Assembly: GCA_036768485.1 (NCBI GenBank)
Contig: JAVLUZ010000054.1
Span: forward strand, 1 to 64,000
Direction of reading: 5' to 3'
DNA: 64,000 nt
From: Mermis nigrescens
Taxonomy: Eukaryota; Nematoda; Enoplea; Mermithida; Mermithidae
Shown: positions 22,115 to 34,107 of the stretch, piece by piece
Numbering within the stretch: position 1 is the first letter of the stretch
How the letters are laid out: each line of letters opens with the position of its first letter
Translations under genes and position numbers: made by a program
The notes under the pieces: generated by a model
The model's input: the letters and a program-made list of their open reading frames with translations, nothing else
The model's database searches: none
What the model was told of the DNA's origin: nothing

Positions 22115-25100
22115 CTAAAATTAATCAAATTTCTTTTAGTCTGATAAACTTACACACATAGTTTATTTTGGCGCTTTTTGCGAAAACACTACATCTGTGC
22201 CACATAAGTAGAACAATTCTGTACAACTGTATCAACATGCTCTGTTTTCTGTGATCCTTTAAATCGCTTCTTTTTATACCCATTGACCTGCAAATAGGGA
22301 AGCAGAATCAGATTTCTTATATGTATTACCTACATTCTTCACTTTAAAGTGAATAGAAGGCTAAAATGATCAGCTATTGCTCAAACGCGAAAGAACACTG
22401 CCTCATTATCATGGTCTTTGTTATTTTTTATTATCACTTTATTATAATTTATTATTATCATAATCATCATCATTATTTGTTGATAGTCACTTTGCGCCTT
22501 TTCGATGTGAATAGCAGCTAAAAATATCTTAAAAAGTTGATATGAAAGTTGCTAATTCATCTTAATTACAATTAACAGACATTAATCCGATTTTTAGATT
22601 AATACCCATAATCATAATAATAAAAAAACATTAAAATAATAATACCTAATATTATTAGTAATAATAATCATAATATTATTATTATTATTATATTATTTAT
22701 AAAATAATAATATCAACAATAAATATAATATTTCAATAATATTGATAATTTCACAATATTAATATTGATACATATCAAAAATAACATTAATAATATTAAT
22801 AGCATTAGCATTAACATAATATTAACATTAATAATTTTAATGATAATTTACCATTCAAAAAAGAATAGGCGCCGCTATTTGAGAAAAGTAGCGAAACTTA
22901 TGAGATTAGAGTTTGCGTGCAAATAATTACAAGATCGCATGCGTTTACCTAATGTAAAGTTAATAACACTTACAATAACAAAAATAGAAAGCATCCAGAA
23001 AGTCCCATGATTCCCATACCGTGAATATAAGTGCCCCTGAACATAAATACGCGATCATGATCAACAAAACCACCGTCAGGGGTACGTCAACCATGTCCAG
23101 CTTATCTTCCATGTGTTCCCTGAACGACGACAATGCTTCGTCGAATAATAATAGCTCAAGGCGTTCGTTTGAACGAATTCTTTCGATTTCACAATGCGTG
23201 ATAGCTTTTTGGTTATTTGGACCTCTTGAATCAATGCATTGAGCTATGTTGATACTCAAGCTTTCTCTGTCTAGGTCATTCAATTGCTGGCTAGGTCCAA
23301 TACTTAGTCGGCGGCTAACGCTTGACCTGCATTCTACATGGTAAGATGAAAATCGTCTTCGGCCACCCAACAGAGGTCGGACGCGTCCCAGAGAGCTACA
23401 GTTAGATCGGCTCTTTTGTCCATCAGTACATATAGCATGTTTGTTGTACGCTTTCTTGATATTAGGGCCTTCAAACACAGAATCACAGCATAAAAAATTT
23501 AATCAAATTAGTATAAATATTTATTAAAGTTTGCAATACTAAAATTAAAGTCGATTTTTTTCTCGTCGTGAAAGAATGTACGAAAGTAAAATCGATGAAA
23601 AGTAAGTCTTGGATCTGGATATTTTGCCTGGCATTTCAAACTAAGAAGCCTTAAATACAACTAAGAAAATTCTTATGGTTTTTTATACAATTGTTGAGAA
23701 AATATTCAAGGCAAAACGCCCTTAATTTAAAAATCATATATGAATAACTAAAACTCTGGAAAAAGAACTTTGCTCCATTTTATTTATATTTTTGCTTATA
23801 TTAAAAATATCCTCACTATAAATGTGTCATAACCTGGAGACTTGAACTCGACATTTCGGCCCTACCATGCAAATAAGGTGCTATATCCATTTTTTCAGAA
23901 ATGGAGTTAGCGATGGATATGCATACAGTTGGACTCAAAGAGCACTATGCAAAAGACTCACACATTATGAATGAACTCAGTGCTACCAACCAGATAAAAG
24001 TCTTTAAAGCTTTCTTTCTCAAAAATGCTAAAAGTGGATATATCACCTTTTTGCATGGCAGGGACGATTTGTGAGTTCATTTTAGTTTTTTTCAGCAAGA
24101 AATAATATACATACTTCGACATCTGAAGACAGAATCAATCTAATTCAAAAAATTTGAGTTCTCCGTATAGATGGAGATCTTGATCACGATTAACTTGAAC
24201 AGTGACAAACATAGGTGGGCGTCGCCAAAATCTGTGGGTGCAATATTTTTCAAAGGTCAAAAAATAGCCTTAAAAATGGTGGTATGGCGAAAAAACACAA
24301 TTTTTCAACGTTTCTCATCAATCACTATCCATTGGCATCAAAAAATTGCTAAAAAGACAAAAAAATTTCAAAAATTGAATTTTGGTGGGGTATTTTGGTT
24401 TTTGGGGAGGAGGGGTATTTTGGTTTGTCGGGAGGCGCATACCCCCCCCCCACATCCCCACGCCCATGTGTGGTGACAAAGCTCTACAAAGAGTTATAGG
24501 AAAACCAACTTAGTTCGGAAAAATTATTTTAAAAAAACAAGGACTATTAATCACACAGTTAAGAAAGCAACTTTTAGTATAGGAAACCTTTTTAGAAATA
24601 AACTTATTATTTAGACACAGTAAGGTTCAATTGCTTTCAAGGGACGAAATGTCATCTTGATTAAAAAAGAGCCACAATTAAAGCTTCAAAATAGTGGCGG
24701 ATACAGGATTTTCAAATGAGGGAGCGATACCCCAGCTTTTCCCTTAAACATTGAAAAATAGATTCAATCATATACATATGTGCAAAGCGTTTTCCATCGT
24801 TTTGCATTATCTACTCCAATCCAGAATGGTTATATTTATTATAATTAAATTTATTAAATTATTATTATAGTCTGTTTCACATAACTTCGTGCATAAATTC
24901 TAAGAATTTTCAATGACAGTAAGCCGAGGGTTACGATAATTATATATCAAATCAATGCTATAATCGCAATCTGTCAGCTTATTGTTGGAGGTTTTAAAAT
25001 TTATGACCGACGTTATGTGAAACAGACTATAACTATTCTATTTAAATTGATAATTATTTCCATAATTGAATTTTATTTATAAAATTTTATTTATTTTATT

Positions 25101-28100
25101 GACTATTGCAATTTCTTTTATCTCGAAATGTTCGAATTTTGTGCGAGAAAACGCAAATTATCTCAATTTTAGCGAATATCTAGCGCGAAGCGGTGGAAAA
25201 CGTGTAAAATTTAGTAGGCACGTAGCTGGCCTTCTGAATTGGAGGATTAAACTTTTAAAGTCAAATATCTCAACAACTTTTTGTATAAAGGCACAAAAAT
25301 TATGGTGTTTTTGAGCGTTTCTCAGCAAGCTCTACACTGGAGAAGAAAAATTTGCAAAAAAATTAAAAGAAAATTAGACTTGATTTTAATAATATTCTAA
25401 AAATATGTTATATAAACGGGTCAAACAAATGATTTCCGAACATTTGACCCAGCTGAAAAATTGTTTGACTTGACTTGATTTGTAATCAATTTTGGTGCAA
25501 AGAAAAGCAATAGATCCAAAAAATCTGTTCAACGCGTCAGAAAATGTTGATATATTCACAATGTCTTACTCAAATTCGGACTGTTGAGAAGACAAAAGTT
25601 ATACATAAACAATTAATCAGGCGCGAAGCGCCCAAAAATTCTAAGCTTATTAGTTCACAAAATTGTGCTAGAATTTATTCTGGCACTCAGGCACGTAGCT
25701 GGTCGTCCTATTTTGGGGAACCAACACTAATTTTTGGATGGACTGAGCCCGAAAAGGCCAAAAATAGCACAAAATCACGTTTAAAAAGTCCTATTTTTCC
25801 GATTTTTCTGAATTTTGGGGGTACGAACCCCCCATTCTTTTCCAGAGATATGTGCCTGCTGGCACTCTTTTAAATGCGCTTCGCGAATTTCCAGCTATTG
25901 GGGGACCCTTTGTAAGAAATATTCTTATTTCCAAAATTTTGGAGGACTAGTCTTCCCCCTATCCCGCACAGCTACGTGCCTGACAGAAAAATTACATTTC
26001 GATATCCTTTATCTGTACACTTGTAGCAATATACACAAATCCATTAAAGCATTTAACAAGAAACAAAAATTTTCAGAATTTATGCTAAAAATTGAGTTGA
26101 AATTGTCGTTTAAACTCCAGATATCATTTCAGTCATGAAAACGTTCGTCAACCGCGAAGCATGGTGTTTCAGGCCGCCAAAAACAAATTAATGTCCGGTG
26201 CGAAACGCCGGAAAAATTTGGAAAATTTCGATAAACAGTGACCAAAAATCATCACGGAATGGGGATGGCTGCTTAGTGACCCCTTAAATTCGCCTCTGCT
26301 TCAAATAAAACAACTGATTGAAGCTTGAACATACCATAATTATTGCCTTTATTGCAATCTGTCACTAAATTGTTAAACCTGGACCGATGTTCGATTGAAA
26401 AAAGCTCTACGCGACTCTTGCTGCAAGCGAAAGGATGAGATAATAAAGAGTTCGGCGCACTAGTCATTTTTGCATCTTGCAGAGGAATAACGATGGACGA
26501 CGTCGCACGTTTCAAGCGACGAAGTTTTCTGAAAGACGTCCTTTTGACCGGTCTATTTTGAGATGAACTCCACGGCGCCACGGATGAAGCGGCAAGAAGT
26601 CGAAACGAAATACTTGGACGTACGATCGCACTCTCAGGTTGTATGTCTATCTTATCCATGGTTACTAAGCTAGTTTGTTCTGTTTGGTGATTTGCGTTAT
26701 TTTCATGTTGTTCGGCCATATCATGGTTAGACTGATGCTCAAAGGATGAAATAAAAGGCTCAGTCTTTTCTTCCGAGTTCTTTACATTTGTATCAATAAT
26801 AATAAATCCTCGGTTGTGCACAGTTTTATCGACTTCGCTAATCTCGCTGATTGGATCAATAACTTCGCGGTCTTTGCATTCATTGTCGTTGCTGTTGTTA
26901 TTGTTATTTGTGTCTTCAACAAAGTCGAAAAGTTCAGTTTTACATGCTTTGCTCCCTTTATTGACTCCGTCATTGTTCAAAGCGATTTTAGGCTGAGCAT
27001 TAACTACGCTGCTCCTCCCTTTAAAAAGGTGACCCATTCCGATCGGTCGACGACGGCGAATCAAATACGTCCGCTGCGTTCCTCCTACTTTTACCTGCCG
27101 CATCGTTCCGTAATTCCGTCCAATCGAATGCAGTAAGGAATCCGTCAACAAAGTCCGATTTTGAGCCATCAGAGTTAATCGCCTTAACGCGCGCTTGCGC
27201 TTTTGAAGCAATTGTCGTTTTTTGAGCCATAAATCGATGTTTAATTTGAAAGCGTATAGTTTACGGAATAAAGACGTGAAAAGTTTGGCTAGAACGTCGC
27301 CGATATTGGTCAAGAAAAGGAGCATTATTGGAATACCAATAATGGCGTAGAGAACCGTTAGTCCTTTGCCCATATACGTTCGACAGGCAATATTTCCATA
27401 ACCTTAATTTAAACGAGCTTGCATATTCGTGAGCAAGTTTATTTTATGTTTCGAAAAGTACAAGTATTAGAACTAAAGTTACTAGATCGTTTATTAGTGC
27501 TAGCTAACAACCCTAAAACAATTGTCACCCCAAAACTTGTTTAAAAAATTATTAATGCAGCACAAAGACTGAATAGAACTTTGAAATTGAAAAGAGTCGA
27601 TGAAGTACAATTCTAATTCAAAATTCTGGTTCGATTCTAATTCAAATTCTAGTTAATGAGTAAATCTTCTGTTTCGGTTGGAATTCAGGGAGGCCGAATA
27701 ACCTATGCAAGCATAGAACTCCATTCCTACAAACACACGTTTTGCAATAAACATTCATCTTAAAACTCTAAATGCAGCGAATTGCATTAATCACGAAAGA
27801 AACTGATAAGCTATAGAATAGAAATTTTCAAATTGAACGATTCTGTAATAAGAGGCGCAGTTTATTTTCGGAAAAATTCGCAATTTAATCTTATCTTCTC
27901 CATAAGTATTGATAGTCGATGGCACACCTTCCCGCTCTGCGACGTGCATAATGTGTAAAATACCTCTTGCGATAAAGAGTGCAACAAAAGTCAACAAAAA
28001 GTGAAAAACTGAGACAGAAAAACTAAATTCAAGGAATGATTCGGACTAGCGTTTCCATGTCAAATTTTCAAGCAATAGATCATTATCCATAGCAGAGCAA

Positions 28101-31100
28101 ATAGCTGGACTTCTGAATTTGGTGAAGATTAAAATTTTGAAGTAGATTTCTCAACACGTACAAGTGAATAGGCAAAAATAATGATGTTTCTGAGCGTGTC
28201 TCAGTGAGCTCTACACATTGGAAAAGTATTTTTTTTCTAAAAATTTTAAGCAGATTTGATTTGCTTTCAATCATATTCAGAAAATAATTTGTATAAAATG
28301 GCTTCGCTCTAAGCTTAACCTTGTGTCAAATCTGTTTTGTACTCAATTGGCACATTGCAAAGAAAAACTACGGTAATTAAGTAATTCTGCGCAGAGCCTT
28401 AGCAAATTTGGACATACTTACTGTGTCTTACTACAACTTGGACTGTTCAGAAGAAAAAGGTTACACAAAAACAATAAATCCGGCGCGAAGCACCCGAAAA
28501 TTTTGGGTATTTTTAGCTCCAAAGTTTGCTACAATCTACTTTAGCAATTTTTGAAGTAAGTACGTTTCAAAAATTTTCAACTCAATCTATAGGGGGTCCC
28601 CTGTAAACAATAATTGTATTTCAAAATTTTGGTGGGACTAGTCTCCCCATAGGTGGGCGGCACCAAAGTTCTGGGGTGCAAGATTTTTCAAAGGTCAAGG
28701 AATGGCCTCAGAAATGGTGGTATGGCGACAAAGACGCCATTTTTCAACGTTTCTCATCGAGCACTATCCATTGGCATCAAAAAATTGCGAAAATTGAATT
28801 ATGGGGGGTATTTTGGTTTCTGGGAGTGTATGTTGGTTTCTGGGGGTGCATACCCCCAACCCCCCACGCCCATATATGGTCCCCCTATCCCCCCACAGCT
28901 ACGTGCCTGATCCATAGCCTTTTCAAGACGTTTTTTCCTAAGGGCATTCCTCAAAATAAACAGTGTTACAAATTAAGTATACAATTTTTTACCAATAGAA
29001 CATATACCTACCAATAGTTGTAGACACAGTTAAGGAATATAGAAAGGCGCCCGAATACGACCACTGAGAATTTTCTACGCTGTCTTTCGCGTCATAGCCT
29101 TTACTAATGGTTCCGAGTAAAACTTGCTTAAAATCTCGCACTGATCCACCAGCTCTGATACGCCACGATGCGGCATTCAGTTCATGCAGAGGGTAAACGG
29201 AAGCCCACATTTCGTCCACGGCGTGACGGCGCCTTTCTCTAATCATTGAAGCTGTTTCTAATTCTTGCTGACTCTCTATTGCCCTGTAAAAGTCAGTGAA
29301 AAATATTCTGATTGGCTTGTATTTTGTTTCAAGTGATCTTCTTATCCGATATCGCATGCTATGTTGAGAGAAGCGAAAAGGTCAGAACAGCAACCAATGC
29401 AATCTTATTTTTATGTACCATCCTGCGGTCATAGGTGGGCAGCACCAAAATTCTGGGGAAAATAGTGTGGGGGAGGCTACAAAATTTTTTAAAGGTCGAA
29501 AAATGGTAGGATGGCGAAAAAACACCATTTTTTAACATTTTTCATCGAGCACTAACCATTGGCATCAAAAAATCGCTTAAAAAAAACCCCACAAAATTCA
29601 AAAATTGAATTCTGAAAGGGGTATTTCGGTTGTTTTTTGGTTAGGGGAGTATTTGGCCTTATTGAAAGGGTGCATAGCCCCAAACTCCCATGCCCACGTG
29701 TGTCTGCAGTCCTATGTAATGAAAAGGCACAAGAAAATGATTTAAGTCCTTTTTATCCACCTCTACTCAGATAAAACAGTTTCTCTATAAATTTATAATT
29801 TATAATTTTTCATTGATTTATAATTTATGATTACCAATTGCAATTTATAATTATAAAATTTATAATTTATAATTTCTCGATATTTCTTCATCTATAATTT
29901 CTCTATAAACAGCTATAAACAAAAACCTTATCATTTTTAATGCATGATCTTAAAACCTTTTCAGTTAAGAAACCATCATTCAGAAATAAAGCTGACAGAA
30001 AAAAGACAACGGACTGTTAGCTGAACTTTATTTTGTTATACAAGGAACGTCTCAAAATTTTGAGAAGGGGTATTTGCATATATGTACAGCATAAGAATTT
30101 TGGGGGTCACTCGTCAAACCCGAAAAATTTTTAGAAGGTGCCTTTTTGGGCTAATAAACTTTAGGCTCGCGTCAAAAAAACTGTTTTTTTGACGTTTCGG
30201 ACAGCGCTCGTTCTCTCTAGAACATAAAAAACTAGAAATTTCGAAAAATTTCGGAAAAATCGAGTGAGTTGAACAAAATGTAGTCAAAAAATGAGTATAT
30301 AGTGCGAAGCGTCAAAAATTTGAGACTCGTGAGCCAAAAATGAGCTAAAAACGCTAAAAAGCCAACCTTTTACAATTTTTACGAGAAATCCACAATTCTT
30401 CGGGGTCACAGCCACTTTAGGGAGGTCAATTGTCATTCTGGAGGGTCAAAACCCTCCCTTACGAATACGTGGCTATTGGCCACTTTTCAGAGATGAGTAG
30501 CAGACAAATTTTCGGTAAAACCTAGAAGAACCTAAAAGACTAAAAAGGCAAATGTTTGGCGGAAAAGTCGCAGGTTTGATTTTCATTTACTACAAATAGC
30601 AGAAAATCATTTTTCTAAGTAATGATGCCGTTGACTGTTTCTTTATCGTCATTTCTAAGGTGCATTCTGACTTTTGAGAATTTAAATATAATTCAATTTA
30701 ATTTACAATTAATTTTTAAGAATCAGTCCATTGTATGAATCCGCCTAACAAAAATAATCATTTTTGACTTTTTGCTCAGCTAAATTAGTCTGAAAACGTT
30801 GCGTGCACACTGAAAGCTAGTTTTGACAGTATTTTTATAGGAAAACTTCGGTTTTGTAGGTCCTTTCTCCTACTTATTTATATTATTGTACGATATATTA
30901 AATTAAGTGAAACAGATAATAAGTCAGAGTAATAATAATAATATAATCAGTTAGTCAGCATCAACACGAATCAGCTAAAGCTTTTCATTGTTTTGTTCGG
31001 TCTACGACGTTTTGGAGCCAGCAACTTATAAATCATTCTAATTAAAATTATTTTGAAGCAATTTTAAAATAAATTATATATTCAGAAAGCAGGTTCTACA

Positions 31101-31524
31101 AGCTACAAAATAGCGTATTGTTCTTTCCGGTTGGATGAGTATTCATTTGTGTACGACTGAAAAACTGTAGAAAATCCAGTGTATTTTTAGATGCATTTAT
31201 TTATCTCACTAAATTCAAAGATATTCTAAAAGCAATTTATACCATCACGTAGAGAATTACATGGGCTTTCAGAATCTGTATTATATTTCAATAATAAATG
31301 AAATGTAAATAATACATAATATTACAAAGAGTGTGGCGCCAAAACGTCCCATTCCGTGTTTTGTTAGTCATATTTGCCTACCGAAACGTCACAGCTCCCA
31401 GCATGGCGTAAGCAATAACTAGAAGGCACAAGCCAACATGGCTAATTAAAAAAGCGATGAATTTTTTCACAGCTCTTATCAATTTTTGCACTTTGTAGTA
31501 ACGATGTTGATGACTAAAGCCCAT
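21810..31524 (-). CDS. Two-pore-domain potassium channel (K2P, TWK-type), complete in five exons
   Basis: Exons 31382-31524, 29012-29283, 26335-27402, 22974-23468 and 21810-22114 join in phase into 761 codons (760 residues). The order is M1 (about 29-47), an extracellular cap, P1 with TTIGYGN (filter 137-141), M2 with LYAIIGIPIMLLFLTNIGD (156-174), a cytoplasmic loop of roughly 440 residues, M3 (about 624-643), P2 with TIGFGD (664-669), M4 (about 682-705) and a short tail. GYG in P1 and GFG in P2 are typical of K2P leak channels, which dimerise and set resting potential in the plasma membrane. The ATG follows an in-frame stop with no AG between, so it is the true start. The M2-M3 loop is far longer than usual, Ser/Thr/Lys/Arg-rich with a poly-Asn run, and is the likely site of regulation. 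Confidence 0.95.
22115..22973. repeat. K2P intron 4 with AT-rich simple repeats
   Basis: From about 22420 to 22860 the intron is dominated by ATT, AAT and ATTA-type repeats on both senses. No exon. Confidence 0.85.
22974..23468 (-). CDS. K2P exon 4: end of the cytoplasmic loop and M3
   Basis: Acceptor TTTGAAG, donor GTAAGT. Starts PNIKKAYNKHAICTDGQKSR, contains Ser/Arg-rich sequence, then M3 (VPLTVVLLIMIAYLCSGALI) and the P2 helix start (SWDFLDAFYFCY). The codon split matches exon 5 and yields FCYCSLATIGFGD. Confidence 0.95.
24210..24472 (+). mobile_element. Family B MITE, perfect duplication GTGACAAA
   Basis: Ends CATAGGTGGGC and GCCCATGTGTG; the identical octamer lies at 24202-24209 and 24473-24480. 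In K2P intron 3. Confidence 0.9.
24866..25031. mobile_element. 166-bp MITE with perfect 20-bp terminal inverted repeats and TA ends
   Basis: TATAGTCTGTTTCACATAAC at the left is exactly complementary to GTTATGTGAAACAGACTATA at the right. Outer TA bases fit a TA target as used by Tc1/mariner elements. No coding capacity. In K2P intron 3. Confidence 0.85.
25216..25982. mobile_element. Family H element carrying a nested family G element
   Basis: Ends GGCACGTAGCTGG and CAGCTACGTGCC are inverted. Body blocks (TCTGAATTGGAGGATTAAAC, TTTGAGCGTTTCTCAG, AGGCGCGAAGCGCCC) recur in order at 28090-28912. Family G occupies 25688-25858. Confidence 0.75.
25688..25858 (+). mobile_element. Family G MITE nested in family H, duplication CTGGCACT
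   Basis: CAGGCACGTAG and ATGTGCCTG ends with a perfect 8-bp duplication at 25680-25687 and 25859-25866. Frames over it are not genes. Confidence 0.88.
26335..27402 (-). CDS. K2P exon 3: filter residues, M2 and most of the giant loop
   Basis: Acceptor AAATTAAG. Starts YGNIACRTYMGKGLTVLYAI, then M2 and a basic segment (LWLKKRQLLQKRKRALRRL), a poly-Asn stretch (DTNNNNNSNDNE), acidic and Gln-rich segments, and Ser/Arg clusters such as RPVKRTSFRKLRRLKRATSS. The GTATGT donor at 26334 gives NNYG|; the frame running on to 26273 is intron. Confidence 0.95.
28090..28912. mobile_element. Second family H copy, interrupted by a family B MITE
   Basis: Follows 25216-25982 block by block (AGCTGGACTTCTGAATTTGG to CACAGCTACGTGCCTG). 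The family B element at 28648-28878 splits GACTAGTCTCCCC from CCCCTATCCC; in the 25.9-kb copy those sequences are continuous. In K2P intron 2. Confidence 0.8.
28648..28878 (+). mobile_element. Family B MITE inside family H
   Basis: Ends CATAGGTGGGC and GCCCATATATG. The paralogous uninterrupted sequence at about 25945 shows where it entered. Confidence 0.82.
29012..29283 (-). CDS. K2P exon 2: extracellular cap and first pore helix
   Basis: Acceptor CTTTTACAG, donor GTAGGT. Reads AIESQQELETASMIRERRRH through SWRIRAGGSVRDF to SYSGAFLYSLTVSTTIG. No N-X-S/T site is seen in the cap. The Gly codon of the filter is split by the following intron. Confidence 0.95.
29430..29702 (+). mobile_element. Family B MITE, duplication CCTGCGGT / TCTGCAGT
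   Basis: CATAGGTGGGC and GCCCACGTGTG ends; flanks match at 6 of 8. In K2P intron 1. Confidence 0.75.
29785..29890. repeat. AT-rich ATTTATAA direct repeats
   Basis: Many short repeats of TTTATAATTTATAATT in K2P intron 1. Confidence 0.85.
30075..30470 (+). repeat. Family C copy
   Basis: Starts CATATATGTACAGCATAAGA and ends CCCTCCCTTACGAATACGTGG, with GTGCGAAGCGTCAAAAATTT in the core. Confidence 0.6.
31085..31355 (-). repeat. Fragment related to the body of the hAT-like element at 7712-8896
   Basis: Reverse-complement blocks match 8195-8430: CTGAAAAACTGTAGAAAATC, ATACCATCACGTAGAGAATTA and GTGGCGCCAAAACGTCCCA. No ends are visible. It lies 27 bp downstream of K2P exon 1, inside intron 1. Confidence 0.7.
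31382..31524 (-). CDS. K2P exon 1: start codon and M1
   Basis: Encodes MGFSHQHRYYKVQKLIRAVK then KFIAFLISHVGLCLLVIAYA and MLGAVTF, a typical K2P M1. An in-frame TGA lies eight codons upstream. The GTAGGC donor gives a phase that joins exon 2 exactly (TFR|AIES). Too short to stand out as an ORF; found by matching phase. Confidence 0.9.
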
Positions 31525-33590
31525 TGTTATAGCATTGTCACAGATTCATTTGATTTTTACGGGACACTAGTGGGCAAAGCATGGAGTATTTTACTATTTT
31601 ATGTAAAGAATCTGATTAAATTGCTCCCGGCGGTATAGCAGCATCGCGTTTTTGATCAGAATACGTAAAGTGAAGACATCTGAAAAAATTATATGCTAAA
31701 GAAATAAAGCGACTACTAATTTTTTTTGCCGAAAACTTGTCAATGAATAATTATAATCTTAAATATGACTAGTATAATAATTATCGGCAAAAAACAACTT
31801 AAAATTGAAAAACAGTATGACTATTGATAGGTTTCTAGATAACCATTACAGATAAATTAAAATATTTGTTATTTAAGCTTTCAAAGTTCGTGAAAACTCA
31901 AAGCCATTTAAATAAGAGATTTTTCGAATTTAACGAAGCTATCAGTACCACTGCAGTTATCCTAAACCGGCTCCCGATATTTACTGAATAGGAATATAAT
32001 CGCTGATATTAGCGAATTTCACTGAGGCAGTTGTGCGAATACTCATTCGAACAAAAACTTTAAACGCATCTTATGTCGGGAATGGCAGAAATTAATAATA
32101 AGAAAGCAAGCATTACCGCAGCACGCATATTTTTAGGGGTTGGAGGCTTTACCTGTCACAATGGCTACTGAACCCCCCTCCCCCGCAAAATGGCTAATTT
32201 TAAAAAATCGTAAAAAGGCGCTGTTTAAAGCCGTTTATAGCGATCTTTTGGCTCAAAAATGTTAGATTTTCGGCGCTTCGTGACATTTACTCATTTTTTG
32301 ACTATAATGTGTTCAATTTACTCGAATTTTTTAATTAATTCTCTTAAAATTTTTGTTTTTATGTTCTGAAAAGCACGGACTTCTTATGAGCGTAAAGATC
32401 GTGTTCTTATGCGTCCCTATCGTTTGTAAACCCAAACGATACACTTCACAACTTGTTTCTGGGCCGACCCTCTAAAGTTCCCGTGTTGTACATTTACGAG
32501 TATAATCACAGGCGTTCAATGTACTTGCCGCAAAAGTCGATAGCAAAATAAATTGAGTATCTGGAAACGTATTCAAGAGCCACGCTCAATCATAGGTGTT
32601 CAGAAAAGCTAATCTAGGGAGGAATCAATCCATTCTATGAATCCGCCGACGAAAACAATCATTTTCAGCTTTTTGGTTTAGCTAAAATGGTCCGACAATG
32701 TTGCTTAAACATTGAAAGCTAGTTTTGCTGGTATTTCTACAAGAAAACTTTGGTTTTGTGGGTCTTTTCTCCTAATTATTTTTATAATTGTATAAAATTT
32801 ATTTCTTCTATATATTAAATCTAGTGGAATAGATAATAAAATTACTCATATACTCGTACTTCACCGCATTATCTGATCATCTTGGCATTTGAACAGTAAT
32901 GAGCAAAGCGCAACAAAGCACGACGCTCGAAGTTACGTTCTAGAAAATAACGTCACAAGCGAATGAGGCCTCCATTCTCAACGATATTTGCCTGTAATCT
33001 AATCTCTAACGCCATCTGTATTTTGAAAAATGCGTTAATAACATACAATGTACGTACCACAACAGCCCTGACACCAGATTGTTATATTGAAAAAATGGAA
33101 CAGATCGAAGCGAAAAAGGGTAGTATATCTATTAGCTGGCCATGAAATTCGTGGGCATACAGGCTTAAGTGTCAACTTACTGGATTTTCAGGAACAAAAT
33201 CGGACCGCATAAGTCATAGCTGTACGATGAAAATGAGCATTGTCTCGATGTCCCTATATTCGTTTATTTTTCCTTTTTATTCTCTCTGACGTTTATAAAT
33301 TTTACTTATGAGAACACGCGGATTTACGAGTATCATAGAGCTTTGTATATTACTCGAAAACAACAAGGCTAGTGATCATCTATTTTCTTGCTTTTGCGAT
33401 CAACAAAAAACTGTGATGTAAATTAACATTGAAAGTCGGAAGCTGTACTTAACGTTACGTGAATCCGAACTCTCGAAATGGAAGCATGTGCTCAGGATCG
33501 CGTGACAATTTTTTCTAAATTGAGATTTGAAATTAATTGACAGTTCTAAAAATACATATTAGCATGAAGTACGGGACACAGTCACGTCAC
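31525..33590. other. Upstream of the K2P gene; no gene supported
   Basis: Presumably includes the K2P promoter, but no core promoter element stands out. A family C copy spans about 32130-32500 (minus). An open frame at 32963-33145 (+) lacks splice or family support. Confidence 0.5.
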
Positions 33591-33595
33591 GATCA

Positions 33596-33850
33596 GACAT
33601 GCACGTGGGGGTTTGGGAGTCTAGACTCATCAGAACAGAAAAATGTAGAATGAGGTCAAATAAAGGCAAAGAACGGATGAAAACTATAAATTTTCTTCGA
33701 AATTGCTTCTAATTGACTAGAAATCAAGTATTAACGCAGTTTTAATGCTATTTTAGCACTTATACCAGTTTTTGAGGTCATTTTGGAATATAAAAGCTTA
33801 TTTCTTATCCCCTAGACCGGCTGACCCCCCAGATCGGCCATGCTGTACAA
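33596..33850 (+). repeat. Family I repeat (others at 37793-38010, 50450-50735 and in the 3' tandem units)
   Basis: Shared order: AATTTTCTTC, AATTGACCAGAAAC, ACGCAGTTTTAATGCTATTT, ACCAGTTTTTGAGGTCATTTT, GACCGGCTGACC, CATCGGCCAT. The protein-like frame at 33772-33969 is a translation of this repeat. Confidence 0.7.
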
Positions 33851-34107
33851 CTATGATGACGATGGTGCTTTATTTCATCCGGAAAAGTTTTCATTCTATT
33901 CTGGAGGATCTACCCTTCACGCGTACATATGTTGCAAGGATCATACCTCAGCATGAGTCTGATGGGTAAACCAGAAAGCTTTTTTCCAGCTAAAATAGCC
34001 CTAAAAATAGGTGTAAACGTTAAAATATCGAAAAACAATTGACAATTTCCTGACATAAATTTTGTCCGATTTCCCACGAAAATTTCACCCTTTGTCTTCT
34101 AATGGTC

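Noticed and set aside
26273..26334. Continuation of the K2P exon 3 frame to a stop at 26273
   Set aside because: The strong GTATGT donor at 26334 and exact phase match to 23468 show this tail is intron; using it would lose M3, the second pore and M4.
33772..33969. 65-residue plus-strand frame
   Set aside because: It overlaps a family I repeat (CGGCTGACCCCCCAGATCGG block) found in several places.
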